A stretch of 10,754 bases of DNA from an uncultured Fretibacterium sp. (lineage in GTDB: Bacteria; Synergistota; Synergistia; Synergistales; Aminobacteriaceae), in NCBI GenBank assembly GCA_937915755.1, contig CALGGR010000167.1:1-10754 (forward strand), given 5' to 3'. Every line of letters starts with the position of its first letter. Positions within the stretch are counted from its first letter, which is position 1. This document shows, in pieces, positions 4,260 to 10,754 of this stretch. A program made the position numbers and the translations under genes. The notes beneath the pieces are model-generated. The model worked only from the letters and a program-made list of their open reading frames with translations. It did not search any database and was not told the origin of the DNA.

Positions 4260-7046
4260 CTACTTGTTCTCAGCGTTCAATGACTGAGCCGCAATTCTTC
4301 CTGACACGAAGATTTCCGTGATGGCATTTCCGCCGAGCCTGTTACCGCCGTGAATGCCTCCCGTAACTTCGCCAGCCGCGTAGAGTCCCGGAACAATCCT
4401 TCCCGTTGACGTGAGGACATGCCTTCCCTCATCGACTTTGATTCCGCCCATCGTGTGATGCGTGCTCGGTGCCATGAGTCGAATCGTCATCACAGTGTTG
4501 TCGAGATCGTAGGTCTCTGGGTTATAGCTTCCGTCGGGGTTCTTCTGGACGTTTCCGACCGGCCTTGAAGCAATCGCCTTTCCTACATCGGGGAAATCCG
4601 AGCCTGTCATTACTGCCTTGTCATAAGCGCGGATTGTCTCCTCGACGACTTTGGGGTCAGCCTTAACTCCAAGCTCCTCGAACAATTCAGGAAGCTCAGA
4701 AATTTTGCGCCTGTAGTAGCGTCCTGGGTAGTCGCCCGTCTCTGGAAGCTGAGTCGGTGCAGGCATCTTCTGCTCAACGTTGTAGAACTCAAGGAAAACA
4801 CCCTTGCTTCCCTTGTACTCCATTCCGTTCTTGAACTCTGCAAGCGAAAGGACATCGCGCTCCGAACCCTCGTCAACAAACCTGTGTCCCGTAATCGGGC
4901 TAATCCAGCAGGCATAATTTCCGCCGCCGAACGCAAGGTTTCCGTTGTCGATCCACGAAATCGGCATCATCTGCGTGAAGCCCATTCCCGTTGAAGTTCC
5001 TCCGGCTTTCTCGGCCATTGCAACTCCGTCACCCTGAAGCGATGAGCGGTTGGTTGTCTTTGTTGAAAGTGAGACATATTCGGGCGACCAGTAGACGTTC
5101 TCGTCGACGACTTCCTTCAGGTTCGCCGCAAATCCGCCTGTCGCTATGATTACACCCTTCTTGGCGTAAGCTGTAATCTCTGTGCCGTCATAACGCTTTG
5201 CCTTTACGCCGACTACTCTTCCGCCCTCTTTGATGAGTTCGTTTGCGGTTGTACGGAGCATTAGGCGGTTGTCTTTGTTTGCGCGGTAGACGACGTTGAG
5301 GGGTGCAACGAAGTAAGTTCCCCAGCGTCCGGGATAGCTCTCAGGAGTTCCGTCACCGTCTGTGTCAACTTCTGCGCCGATGAACTCGTTCTCACGATAC
5401 CAGAGTGCGCCGATTAGAGTCTGCTGTGAGTCCTCATGGAACGTTGAGCCCATAGCTTCGAGCCATTCCTTGAGGCCCTGTGCCTGATTGATGAACTGGC
5501 TGACGAGGTTGACATCGCCGTAAATCCACGTCTTCTTGTCCGCGCTCTGCCTGAGTCCTCCGTAATACGTCTGGAAGATGTGAAGGTTGAGCGTCGAGAA
5601 CAGAGCAAGCTGATTCTCTGGAGTGCCCGCGTCGAGTTTAGGCTGTGCCCAGTCGAGGTAGGCTTTGATTTCGGCCTTGAGTGCTTTCAGGACGGGAAGA
5701 TACTCAGCGTGAACACCGTGCTTCGAAAGTTCAGCAGCATCACCGGCGACGTATTCATGAGTCTCGTAATATGCCGCGTCAAAAGGAGCTTCGTTCCAGT
5801 TGAGGATCATCTTAAGCTCGTTGATGCAGCCCTGTACGCTCTTGACCTTCGGATATTCCTGACCGTTGAAAGCATAAACGCCGGTAGTAGCGTCTGGATT
5901 CTTGGGGTCCCAAACGAGATAGGGCATTACGCTCTGATACTGGCCGCCGGAAACGAGGGTGTTGCCTCCTGCTTCTGCGTTCTTCTCGATGATTAGGACT
6001 GTGTTGCCGTCCTGAGCTGCCTGAGCTGCTGCTGCAACTCCTGCACCGCCTGCACCGATGATTACGACATCATAGGTGTACTTCTCGGGTGCGCCTGCTT
6101 TGTGTTCGACCTTCGCGGCCTTGAATGCGTCGATGTTAGTGCAGCCTGCTTTCTCTGCGGCAGCGTTTACGGCATTACGGAGTCCCCTCGTCGAGAACGT
6201 TGCGCCTGATACTGCGTCAACACCTGAGCCGTTGGCTTCAAGCATTTCGGGAACCATAATCTCGAACGCTATATCGCCTACGTGAGCGGTCTCAGTGTGT
6301 GCCGTAACCTCAAGCTCGGTCATCTTGTCTGCTGTGAATCTTGCGCGGACGTGGACAGGGCCGTTGTAACCCATAGCCTCAGCGGTGTACTCACCGGGCG
6401 TGAACGAAGGTGGAGCATTGCTCGCGGTCTCCTCGCCTCTTGCGGCTGAGAGAGCCTTCTCAACAGCTTCAACGATTCCATTGCGTGTCATTGTAGCGTT
6501 GGAGACGGCATCAACTTTTGCCTCAGACTTTCCGATGAGCTGACCCGCGTAGTTCTCGAAGTTCTGGACACCGAACGGGACTTCTTCCGGCGCGTTAATC
6601 TCGACGGCCGTAATCTTGTCCGCGTCAACAGTAACCTTCACTTTGACTGGAGCACCCTCGCTGTAACCCTTGCCCTCGCCCTCGTAAGTTCCGGGCTTGA
6701 AGCCTGTGCTTTTTGGCGCGGCTTTCTTGAGTGCTTTCTCAACTGCCTCGACGATTCCATTGCGTGTCATTGTGGCGTTTGAGACTGCGTCAATCTTGGC
6801 CTCGCTTTTGCCGATGAGCTGTCCCGCGTAGTTCTCGAAGTTCTGGACACCGAACGGGACTTCTTCAGGCGCGTCAATCTCTACAGCGGTAATCTTCTCC
6901 GCGTCAACAGTAACTTTCACTTTGACGGGAGCACCCTCGCTGTAACCCTTGCCCTCACCCTCATAAGTGCCGGGGGTGAAGCCTGCCGCGTATGCACATG
7001 TTGCTAGAAGCATTATGCACACAAAAACGATAAAACTTTTCTTCAT
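4260..7046 (-). CDS. Exported fumarate-reductase-type flavoprotein with three FMN_bind domains
   Basis: A 928-residue exported protein. Residues 1-20 form a Sec signal peptide ending AYA; LATC is a poor lipobox. Three FMN_bind domains follow (about 22-108, 115-201, 213-302), each with a motif that ApbE-type transferases flavinylate on Thr: DAVSNAT (T92), DAVSNAT (T185), DAVSGAT (T283). From 325 on is a FAD_binding_2 reductase domain, with the Rossmann motif GAGGAG (331-336), E354 ending the second strand, and fumarate-reductase-type residues: R730 in GSERD (likely proton donor), H864 in HHTMGG, and R903 in GNRLGGNA. There is no CxxCH haem site. The architecture matches fumarate, urocanate and related extracytoplasmic reductases that take electrons through bound flavins. 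The TE-x-x-R loop for fumarate binding is not evident, so the acceptor may differ. It stands alone, divergent from the ThDP gene; ApbE is not in the window. Confidence 0.88.
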   Translation of the reverse strand: MKKSFIVFVCIMLLATCAYAAGFTPGTYEGEGKGYSEGAPVKVKVTVDAEKITAVEIDAPEEVPFGVQNFENYAGQLIGKSEAKIDAVSNATMTRNGIVEAVEKALKKAAPKSTGFKPGTYEGEGKGYSEGAPVKVKVTVDADKITAVEINAPEEVPFGVQNFENYAGQLIGKSEAKVDAVSNATMTRNGIVEAVEKALSAARGEETASNAPPSFTPGEYTAEAMGYNGPVHVRARFTADKMTELEVTAHTETAHVGDIAFEIMVPEMLEANGSGVDAVSGATFSTRGLRNAVNAAAEKAGCTNIDAFKAAKVEHKAGAPEKYTYDVVIIGAGGAGVAAAAQAAQDGNTVLIIEKNAEAGGNTLVSGGQYQSVMPYLVWDPKNPDATTGVYAFNGQEYPKVKSVQGCINELKMILNWNEAPFDAAYYETHEYVAGDAAELSKHGVHAEYLPVLKALKAEIKAYLDWAQPKLDAGTPENQLALFSTLNLHIFQTYYGGLRQSADKKTWIYGDVNLVSQFINQAQGLKEWLEAMGSTFHEDSQQTLIGALWYRENEFIGAEVDTDGDGTPESYPGRWGTYFVAPLNVVYRANKDNRLMLRTTANELIKEGGRVVGVKAKRYDGTEITAYAKKGVIIATGGFAANLKEVVDENVYWSPEYVSLSTKTTNRSSLQGDGVAMAEKAGGTSTGMGFTQMMPISWIDNGNLAFGGGNYACWISPITGHRFVDEGSERDVLSLAEFKNGMEYKGSKGVFLEFYNVEQKMPAPTQLPETGDYPGRYYRRKISELPELFEELGVKADPKVVEETIRAYDKAVMTGSDFPDVGKAIASRPVGNVQKNPDGSYNPETYDLDNTVMTIRLMAPSTHHTMGGIKVDEGRHVLTSTGRIVPGLYAAGEVTGGIHGGNRLGGNAITEIFVSGRIAAQSLNAENK
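6444..6983 (-). repeat. Recent tandem duplication of an FMN_bind domain (93-residue period)
   Basis: Residues 22-106 and 115-199 of the reductase differ at only 4 of 85 positions. The DNA copies (about 6983-6729 and 6704-6450) differ by many synonymous changes. The period is 279 bp. The third domain at about 6410-6141 is clearly homologous but strongly diverged. Confidence 0.9.
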
Positions 7047-7083
7047 GGATATATCCCTCTTTTGCGATGAAATTTTGAACGTT

Positions 7084-7112
7084 TATATAATATCATGATT
7101 TTGCTCAGTTAA
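7084..7112 (-). promoter_or_regulatory. Candidate promoter of the flavoprotein reductase
   Basis: On the minus strand TTAACT (7107-7112) and TATATA (7084-7089) are separated by 17 bp. The start codon at 7046 is about 37 nt below the -10. AGAGGG lies 8 nt before the ATG. An 8-bp palindrome, ATCATGAT (7092-7099), sits in the spacer and could be half of an operator; that is speculative. Confidence 0.45.
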
Positions 7113-7125
7113 GTATATCTCCAAA

Positions 7126-7154
7126 TTGACGAATTACTAAATTTGTATTATCTT
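7126..7154 (+). promoter_or_regulatory. Candidate promoter of the ThDP enzyme-aldehyde dehydrogenase pair
   Basis: TTGACG (7126-7131) and TATCTT (7149-7154) are separated by 17 bp in the divergent intergenic region. This would give a leader of roughly 50 nt before the ATG at 7214. The region is AT-rich and also holds the minus-strand promoter. Confidence 0.45.
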
Positions 7155-7192
7155 ATCCACGTATCCAGTAAATTTTCATTCACAAATCTTTT

Positions 7193-7213
7193 AAGGGAGG
7201 TAAACTTTCTAAT
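7193..7213 (+). promoter_or_regulatory. Strong Shine-Dalgarno with unusually long 13-nt spacer
   Basis: AAGGGAGG (7193-7200) is followed by 13 AT-rich bases before the ATG at 7214. No nearer in-frame start codon exists, so the start is set by this site. The following gene shows the same arrangement (GGAGG 9073-9077, ATG 9091). Confidence 0.7.
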
Positions 7214-9064
7214 ATGAGCAAAAAACTTGTAGCAGACCTCATCGTTGATTACCTTGAACGCCGAGAAGTCAGATACATTTTCGGTCTCTGCGGACACACA
7301 GTAATCGGAATGCTCGACGCTCTCAACCGCAATGAGCAGAAGGGCGGAAAACTCCGCTACATCTCCAACCGTCATGAAGCAGTCGCATCAACAGCCGCTG
7401 ACGGTTACGCAAGAGTCACGCACAAGGCATCAGTCGTAATGTGCCACCTCGGGCCCGGAATCACCAACGTCCTCACAGGTGTCGCAAATGCCGCGTTCGA
7501 CTCAATCCCGATGGTAGTATTCGCGGGCGATGTACCCAGCTACTACTACGGCAAGCACCCCCATCAGGAAGTCAACATGCACGGCGACGCGACGCAGTAC
7601 AGAATGCTTGAGCCTGTCTGCAAACGCTGCTGGAGAGTTGACGACCCCGAAGCACTCCCCGACATTCTCGACAAGGCTTTCCGTCTTGCAGAGTCAGGAA
7701 GACCCGGCCCCGTCCTCATCGATATGCCTATGGACATTTGGAGCCGCGAGATCGAGTCAGACCTCTTCGCACGCACATATCAGGACAGCCACGTAACCGT
7801 TAAGCCAGCCCTTGACCCCGCGTGTGCAAAGGCAATCGCAAAGAGGCTCATTGAGGCGAAAGCACCCGTTATCCACGCAGGCGGCGGCGTACTTCTCGCG
7901 CAGGCATCGGCTGAACTTGCGGCACTCGCTGAGTTCCTCGACATTCCTATTTCACGCACCCTCATGGGACAGGGCTGTGTGAGCGACCTTCACCCCCTCA
8001 TGATTGGTCAGACAGGATTCTGGGGACTTGCACACACCCACGAGTTCACGCTCGGTGCAGATGTAATTCTCGCGCTCGGTACACGTTTCGCAGAGGCCGA
8101 CTCGTCAAGCTGGTATCAGGGCGTAACGTTTGACCCCGCAACGACGAAGTTCCTCCAGATTGACATCGACCCGACAGAAATCGGAAGGAACTACCCCGTC
8201 GAAATCGGCGCAGTCGCAGACCTCAAGCTCGCACTCGCTCAGATTCTCGAAGCAGCAAAAGCCATCAAGCCCGAAGGAATCAAGCGCGCAGGTCTCCGTG
8301 AGAAAATCGCAAAGGCAAAGGCTGACTTCAAAGCCTCCAACGTAGCAATTTCCAACGACGGAAGATTCCCAATGACTCCTCAGAGAATCCTCAAGGAGCT
8401 TAAAGGCGCACTTCCGGAAGACGCACTCATCTTCACCGATGTAGGCTGGAACAAGAACGGCGTTGCACAGCAGTACGACATCACGATTCCGGGAACAGTT
8501 CATCATTCCTCAGGGCTTGCGACAATGGGCTTCGGCGCGTCGGCAGTTCTCGGCGGAAAGAAAGCCGCACCCGACAAGATTTGCATCGCTCTCATCGGAG
8601 ACGGCGGATTCGGTGTCAACCCTACCTGCATGGCTACGGCTGTCGAGGAAGGTATCGCCTGCACATGGGTAGTCATGAACAACATGGCATTCGGAACAAT
8701 CGCAGGACTTGAGAACGCCAACTACAAAACGAAGTACGGCACGACGTTCCACACGCCTGACAATCAGCCCTACTCGCCGAACTGGGCAAAGGTTGCTGAG
8801 GGTTACGGAGTCGAGTCAATCCGCGTAAATTCGGCTGATGAACTCGGCCCTGCACTCAAGAAAGCTGTCGAGGCTAACAAGGCAGGAAAGCCGTTCCTCG
8901 TCGAAGCAATCATGGAGAACATCGCAGTTCCTACACCTGGCTGCTGGAACATCAACGACATTTACACGCCCGGCGACCTCGTCAAAGAAGGAAAGCTCGT
9001 CAAGAAGGACGCTAACGGAAAGTATATTCCGCCTAGCCACGCGAAATCACACATCACGAAGTAA
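7214..9064 (+). CDS. Acetolactate-synthase-like ThDP-dependent enzyme (probable 2-oxo acid decarboxylase or lyase)
   Basis: A 616-residue cytoplasmic enzyme with the three-domain layout of the acetolactate synthase/pyruvate oxidase superfamily. The N-terminal PYR domain has FGLCGH (23-28), the cofactor-activating glutamate in RHEA (E55), AADGYAR (61-67), LGPGITN (79-85) and HQEVNMH (117-123). The central domain spans about 195-350. The C-terminal PP domain has the ThDP/metal motif GDGGFG (462-467) with N489-N490 about 25 residues on. Length is near the 550-600 of relatives, with a basic tail after about residue 575. No regulatory small subunit (IlvN) and no ilvC are nearby, so a biosynthetic acetolactate synthase is unlikely. 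The downstream acylating aldehyde dehydrogenase, 26 nt away, suggests the product is an aldehyde made by decarboxylation of a 2-oxo acid. Sulfopyruvate decarboxylase, sulfoacetaldehyde acetyltransferase or phenylpyruvate-type activities are all possible. Confidence 0.8.
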   Translation: MSKKLVADLIVDYLERREVRYIFGLCGHTVIGMLDALNRNEQKGGKLRYISNRHEAVASTAADGYARVTHKASVVMCHLGPGITNVLTGVANAAFDSIPMVVFAGDVPSYYYGKHPHQEVNMHGDATQYRMLEPVCKRCWRVDDPEALPDILDKAFRLAESGRPGPVLIDMPMDIWSREIESDLFARTYQDSHVTVKPALDPACAKAIAKRLIEAKAPVIHAGGGVLLAQASAELAALAEFLDIPISRTLMGQGCVSDLHPLMIGQTGFWGLAHTHEFTLGADVILALGTRFAEADSSSWYQGVTFDPATTKFLQIDIDPTEIGRNYPVEIGAVADLKLALAQILEAAKAIKPEGIKRAGLREKIAKAKADFKASNVAISNDGRFPMTPQRILKELKGALPEDALIFTDVGWNKNGVAQQYDITIPGTVHHSSGLATMGFGASAVLGGKKAAPDKICIALIGDGGFGVNPTCMATAVEEGIACTWVVMNNMAFGTIAGLENANYKTKYGTTFHTPDNQPYSPNWAKVAEGYGVESIRVNSADELGPALKKAVEANKAGKPFLVEAIMENIAVPTPGCWNINDIYTPGDLVKEGKLVKKDANGKYIPPSHAKSHITK

Positions 9065-9072
9065 TCATTTAA

Positions 9073-9090
9073 GGAGGAAATAAATCTACA
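9073..9090 (+). promoter_or_regulatory. Shine-Dalgarno of the aldehyde dehydrogenase, 13-nt spacer
   Basis: TTTAAGGAGG ends at 9077, 13 nt before the ATG at 9091, matching the spacing and the TTTAAG-G context of the upstream gene. It sits in the 26-nt gap after the ThDP gene stop, so the two genes are very probably co-transcribed. Confidence 0.7.
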
Positions 9091-10572
9091 ATGGCACATC
9101 ATGAAGTAACACCCGAAGAGATCGCAATGATTGAGGAAATGGTCAAGAAGGCCAAAGTTGCGGCAGAAGTCATCGCTACCTACGATCAGGAGAGAGTTGA
9201 CCGCCTTGCACGCGCAATCTGTGCAGCAATCTACCCGCTCAAAGTCTGGGGACCAATCTGCGACGAAGCAGTTGACGAGACAAGACTCGGCGACAAGGTA
9301 ACAAAGCGCAACAAGAGGAACAAGCTGAAGCTCATTCTCCGCGACTGCCTCCGTCAGAAGAGCGTCGGAATCATCGAGGAAATCCCGGAGAAGGGTCTCG
9401 TAAAGTACGCGAAGCCCGTAGGTGTAATCGCTACCCTCGTTCCCACAACGAACCCCTGCGTTACGCCCGCCGGTCAGGCAATCTATGCCGTAAAAGCGCG
9501 CGACGTTCTCATCTGCTCACCGCACCCCAGAGCGAAGAAGACGACTTGCAAGACCGTCAACATTATCCGCGACGTTCTTGTACGCGAGGGCGCACCTGCT
9601 GACATCATTCAGGTTATCGAGGAACCCAGCATCACGCTCACTCAGGAACTCATGAAGAGGGTCGACCTCGTAATCGCAACCGGCGGCCGCCCAATGGTCA
9701 GAGCAGCTTACTCGTCAGGCGTACCGGCTTACGGTTCAGGCGCAGGAAACTCGACAGTCATCGTCGACAACACCGCCAACACCAAAGAGCGCGCATATGA
9801 AGCCGCAACGAACACAAGAATCTCCAAATGCTCAGACTTCGGCTCAGGCTGTTCATGCGACGGTAACCTTATCGTTCATGAGGACGTATACGACAATTTC
9901 GTCGAGGGCCTCGTGAAAGAGGGCGCATATATCCCGACATGGGAAGAAGCCGAGAAGATCAAGAAAGTTATGTGGGACGAGACAGGCCACAGGCTTCCTG
10001 ACACGGTTGCAATCTCAGCGCAGGCACTCGCAAAGGCAGCGGGCTTCGAGATTCCTGCAGACCGCAAATTCATCGCAGTACCCAACAACGGCCAGAAGGA
10101 AGGCTTCACAATCCGCAACGCTGACGACATCAAGAAGTGCATCGGCAAAGAGCATTTCTTCAGCACTGAGAAGCTGACGACCCTCCTCACGCTCTTCAAG
10201 TACGGCGGAGAGTTCCAGACTGCGCTCGACATCATGCTTGAGATTTTCGACAAGGCCGGCGGTAAGGGACATTCATGCGGACTTTACTCATTCGACGACG
10301 ACCATGTACATCGTCTCGGAATGTGCGCGCCCGTTTCACGCTGCATGATTCGCCAGCCCAACAACAGGGGCAACGCTGGAAGCGCGACAAACGGAATGCC
10401 TCCCACGAACTCGATGGGCTGCGGAACTTGGGGCGGTAATATCGTGAGCGAGAACATCACCCTCAAGCACTACATGAACACGACATGGGTAGCGCGTCCG
10501 ATACCTGAGGATATGCCGAGCCTTAAGGAACTTTTCGGCGAGTTCTATCAGGACGGAATGGACGAGGAATAA
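9091..10572 (+). CDS. CoA-acylating aldehyde dehydrogenase (SauS/EutE/AdhE-N type)
   Basis: A 493-residue cytoplasmic enzyme expected to convert an aldehyde, CoA and NAD(P)+ to acyl-CoA and NAD(P)H. Family landmarks are PVGVIATLVPTTNP (109-122), SPHPRAKK (143-150), the nucleotide-binding ATGGRPMVRAAYSSG (196-210), GSGAGN (215-220), and the catalytic cysteine at the position of the TICASE motif of EutE/AdhE, here SGCSCDG (C254). The C-terminus has HSCGLYS (394-400) and the MGCGTWGGN...SEN segment (442-454) shared by AdhE and sulfoacetaldehyde dehydrogenase SauS, then an ELFG tail typical of SauS-like proteins. It lacks the iron alcohol dehydrogenase half of AdhE and shows no microcompartment-targeting extension. 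The paired ThDP enzyme is the likely aldehyde source. Sulfoacetaldehyde is a reasonable guess from SauS likeness, but acetaldehyde or arylacetaldehydes cannot be excluded. Confidence 0.85.
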   Translation: MAHHEVTPEEIAMIEEMVKKAKVAAEVIATYDQERVDRLARAICAAIYPLKVWGPICDEAVDETRLGDKVTKRNKRNKLKLILRDCLRQKSVGIIEEIPEKGLVKYAKPVGVIATLVPTTNPCVTPAGQAIYAVKARDVLICSPHPRAKKTTCKTVNIIRDVLVREGAPADIIQVIEEPSITLTQELMKRVDLVIATGGRPMVRAAYSSGVPAYGSGAGNSTVIVDNTANTKERAYEAATNTRISKCSDFGSGCSCDGNLIVHEDVYDNFVEGLVKEGAYIPTWEEAEKIKKVMWDETGHRLPDTVAISAQALAKAAGFEIPADRKFIAVPNNGQKEGFTIRNADDIKKCIGKEHFFSTEKLTTLLTLFKYGGEFQTALDIMLEIFDKAGGKGHSCGLYSFDDDHVHRLGMCAPVSRCMIRQPNNRGNAGSATNGMPPTNSMGCGTWGGNIVSENITLKHYMNTTWVARPIPEDMPSLKELFGEFYQDGMDEE

Positions 10573-10592
10573 GAGAAGTTCGGAATTTATGG

Positions 10593-10626
10593 CAGGCCCT
10601 TGTAGAGATGCGGGGTCTGTTTTTTT
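10593..10626 (+). terminator. Rho-independent terminator closing the ThDP-aldehyde dehydrogenase unit
   Basis: CAGGCCC (10593-10599) pairs with GGGTCTG (10613-10619) with one G-T wobble, followed by seven T residues (10620-10626). It lies 20 nt past the stop of the aldehyde dehydrogenase gene. Confidence 0.9.
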
Positions 10627-10635
10627 GTGCTAGAA

Positions 10636-10641
10636 TATAAT
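10636..10641 (+). promoter_or_regulatory. Candidate -10 element of the next gene
   Basis: A perfect TATAAT lies just after the terminator T-run, 42 nt before the next start codon. No good -35 is visible; at 17-bp spacing it would fall inside the terminator stem. Confidence 0.45.
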
Positions 10642-10682
10642 TCATACACTGAAAAATTTTTCGCAGGAAGGGGAATGTCTTT

Positions 10683-10754
10683 ATGATTCACATGAAAAGA
10701 GGGCTGTGCGTTTTCATGCTGCTGATTTTGTTTATGGCGGGAGGCTGCGGAGGC
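10683..10754 (+). CDS. Start of a probable lipoprotein gene (runs off the window)
   Basis: Only the first 24 codons are present. They encode a short basic start (MIHMKRG), a hydrophobic stretch (about residues 8-19) and a cysteine at residue 22 in an AGGC context, which reads as a type II lipoprotein signal peptide. The -3 position is Ala rather than Leu, so the lipobox is not ideal. AGGAAGGGG (10665-10673) lies about 9 nt before the ATG at 10683 and favours it over the in-frame ATG at 10692. An ATG at 10675 hits a stop after two codons. Its own -10 element and the preceding terminator suggest it is transcribed separately from the aldehyde dehydrogenase. The function cannot be told. Confidence 0.65.
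   Translation, partial: MIHMKRGLCVFMLLILFMAGGCGG

Noticed and set aside
5580..5996. 138-residue plus-strand reading frame inside the reductase gene
   Set aside because: It lies antisense within a clearly real gene with conserved motifs; it is a by-product of codon bias.
6444..6983. Assembly artefact as the cause of the internal repeat in the reductase
   Set aside because: The two copies differ at many synonymous sites and at four amino acids, so they are genuinely separate sequences.
4260..7046. Flavocytochrome c (haem-containing fumarate reductase)
   Set aside because: No CxxCH motif is present; the electron-transfer part consists of FMN_bind domains instead.
8105..8506. 133-residue minus-strand reading frame inside the ThDP enzyme gene
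   Set aside because: It is antisense to conserved coding sequence and has no motifs or ribosome site.
7214..9064. Biosynthetic acetolactate synthase (ilvB)
   Set aside because: There is no small regulatory subunit or branched-chain pathway gene beside it, and the partner is an acylating aldehyde dehydrogenase; the fold matches but the context does not.

Overview
The window is from a bacterium with moderately GC-rich genes and AT-rich intergenic gaps. No rRNA or tRNA is present to place it. The gene set suggests an anaerobe: an exported flavin-dependent reductase with three FMN-binding domains, beside an acetolactate-synthase-like ThDP enzyme paired with a CoA-acylating aldehyde dehydrogenase. 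My best guess is an amino-acid- or organic-acid-fermenting anaerobe such as a Synergistota member. This is inference, with no marker gene to confirm it.

Layout, left to right. Positions 1-60 hold a long imperfect hairpin. At 109-1143 on the minus strand is a membrane-anchored Tim44-like protein with a C-terminal zinc ribbon, followed by a strong terminator hairpin at 70-100. Positions 1225-2450 are a gene graveyard on the plus strand. It contains the 3' end and right end of an IS200/IS605-type (TnpB) element with well-preserved RNA-like stems (1296-1481), unassigned sequence, a second decayed TnpB right end (1762-1868), a fragment of an IlvD/Edd-family dehydratase (1866-2226), and the C-terminal tail of a multi-span membrane protein (2224-2445).

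Next come three minus-strand genes in two transcription units. hisC and hisB (4144 down to 2500) overlap by 20 bp, end at a terminator at 2456-2484, and catalyse two steps of histidine synthesis. Upstream of them, 7046-4260 encodes a 928-residue exported protein with three FMN_bind domains and a fumarate-reductase-type FAD domain, with its own terminator at 4205-4240.

A divergent promoter region (7047-7213) separates this reductase from a plus-strand pair: the ThDP-dependent enzyme (7214-9064) and the acylating aldehyde dehydrogenase (9091-10572). The pair closes with a terminator at 10593-10626. A new gene encoding a probable lipoprotein begins at 10683 and runs off the window.

The simplest reading of the right half is a two-step catabolic pair: 2-oxo acid to aldehyde plus CO2, then aldehyde plus CoA plus NAD(P)+ to acyl-CoA plus NAD(P)H. 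Beside it, in the opposite direction, sits an extracytoplasmic reductase that could consume reducing equivalents. The substrates of both are unknown. The aldehyde dehydrogenase resembles sulfoacetaldehyde dehydrogenase (SauS-like) and the AdhE/EutE group, so a sulfonate or other small oxo-acid substrate is possible but unproven.
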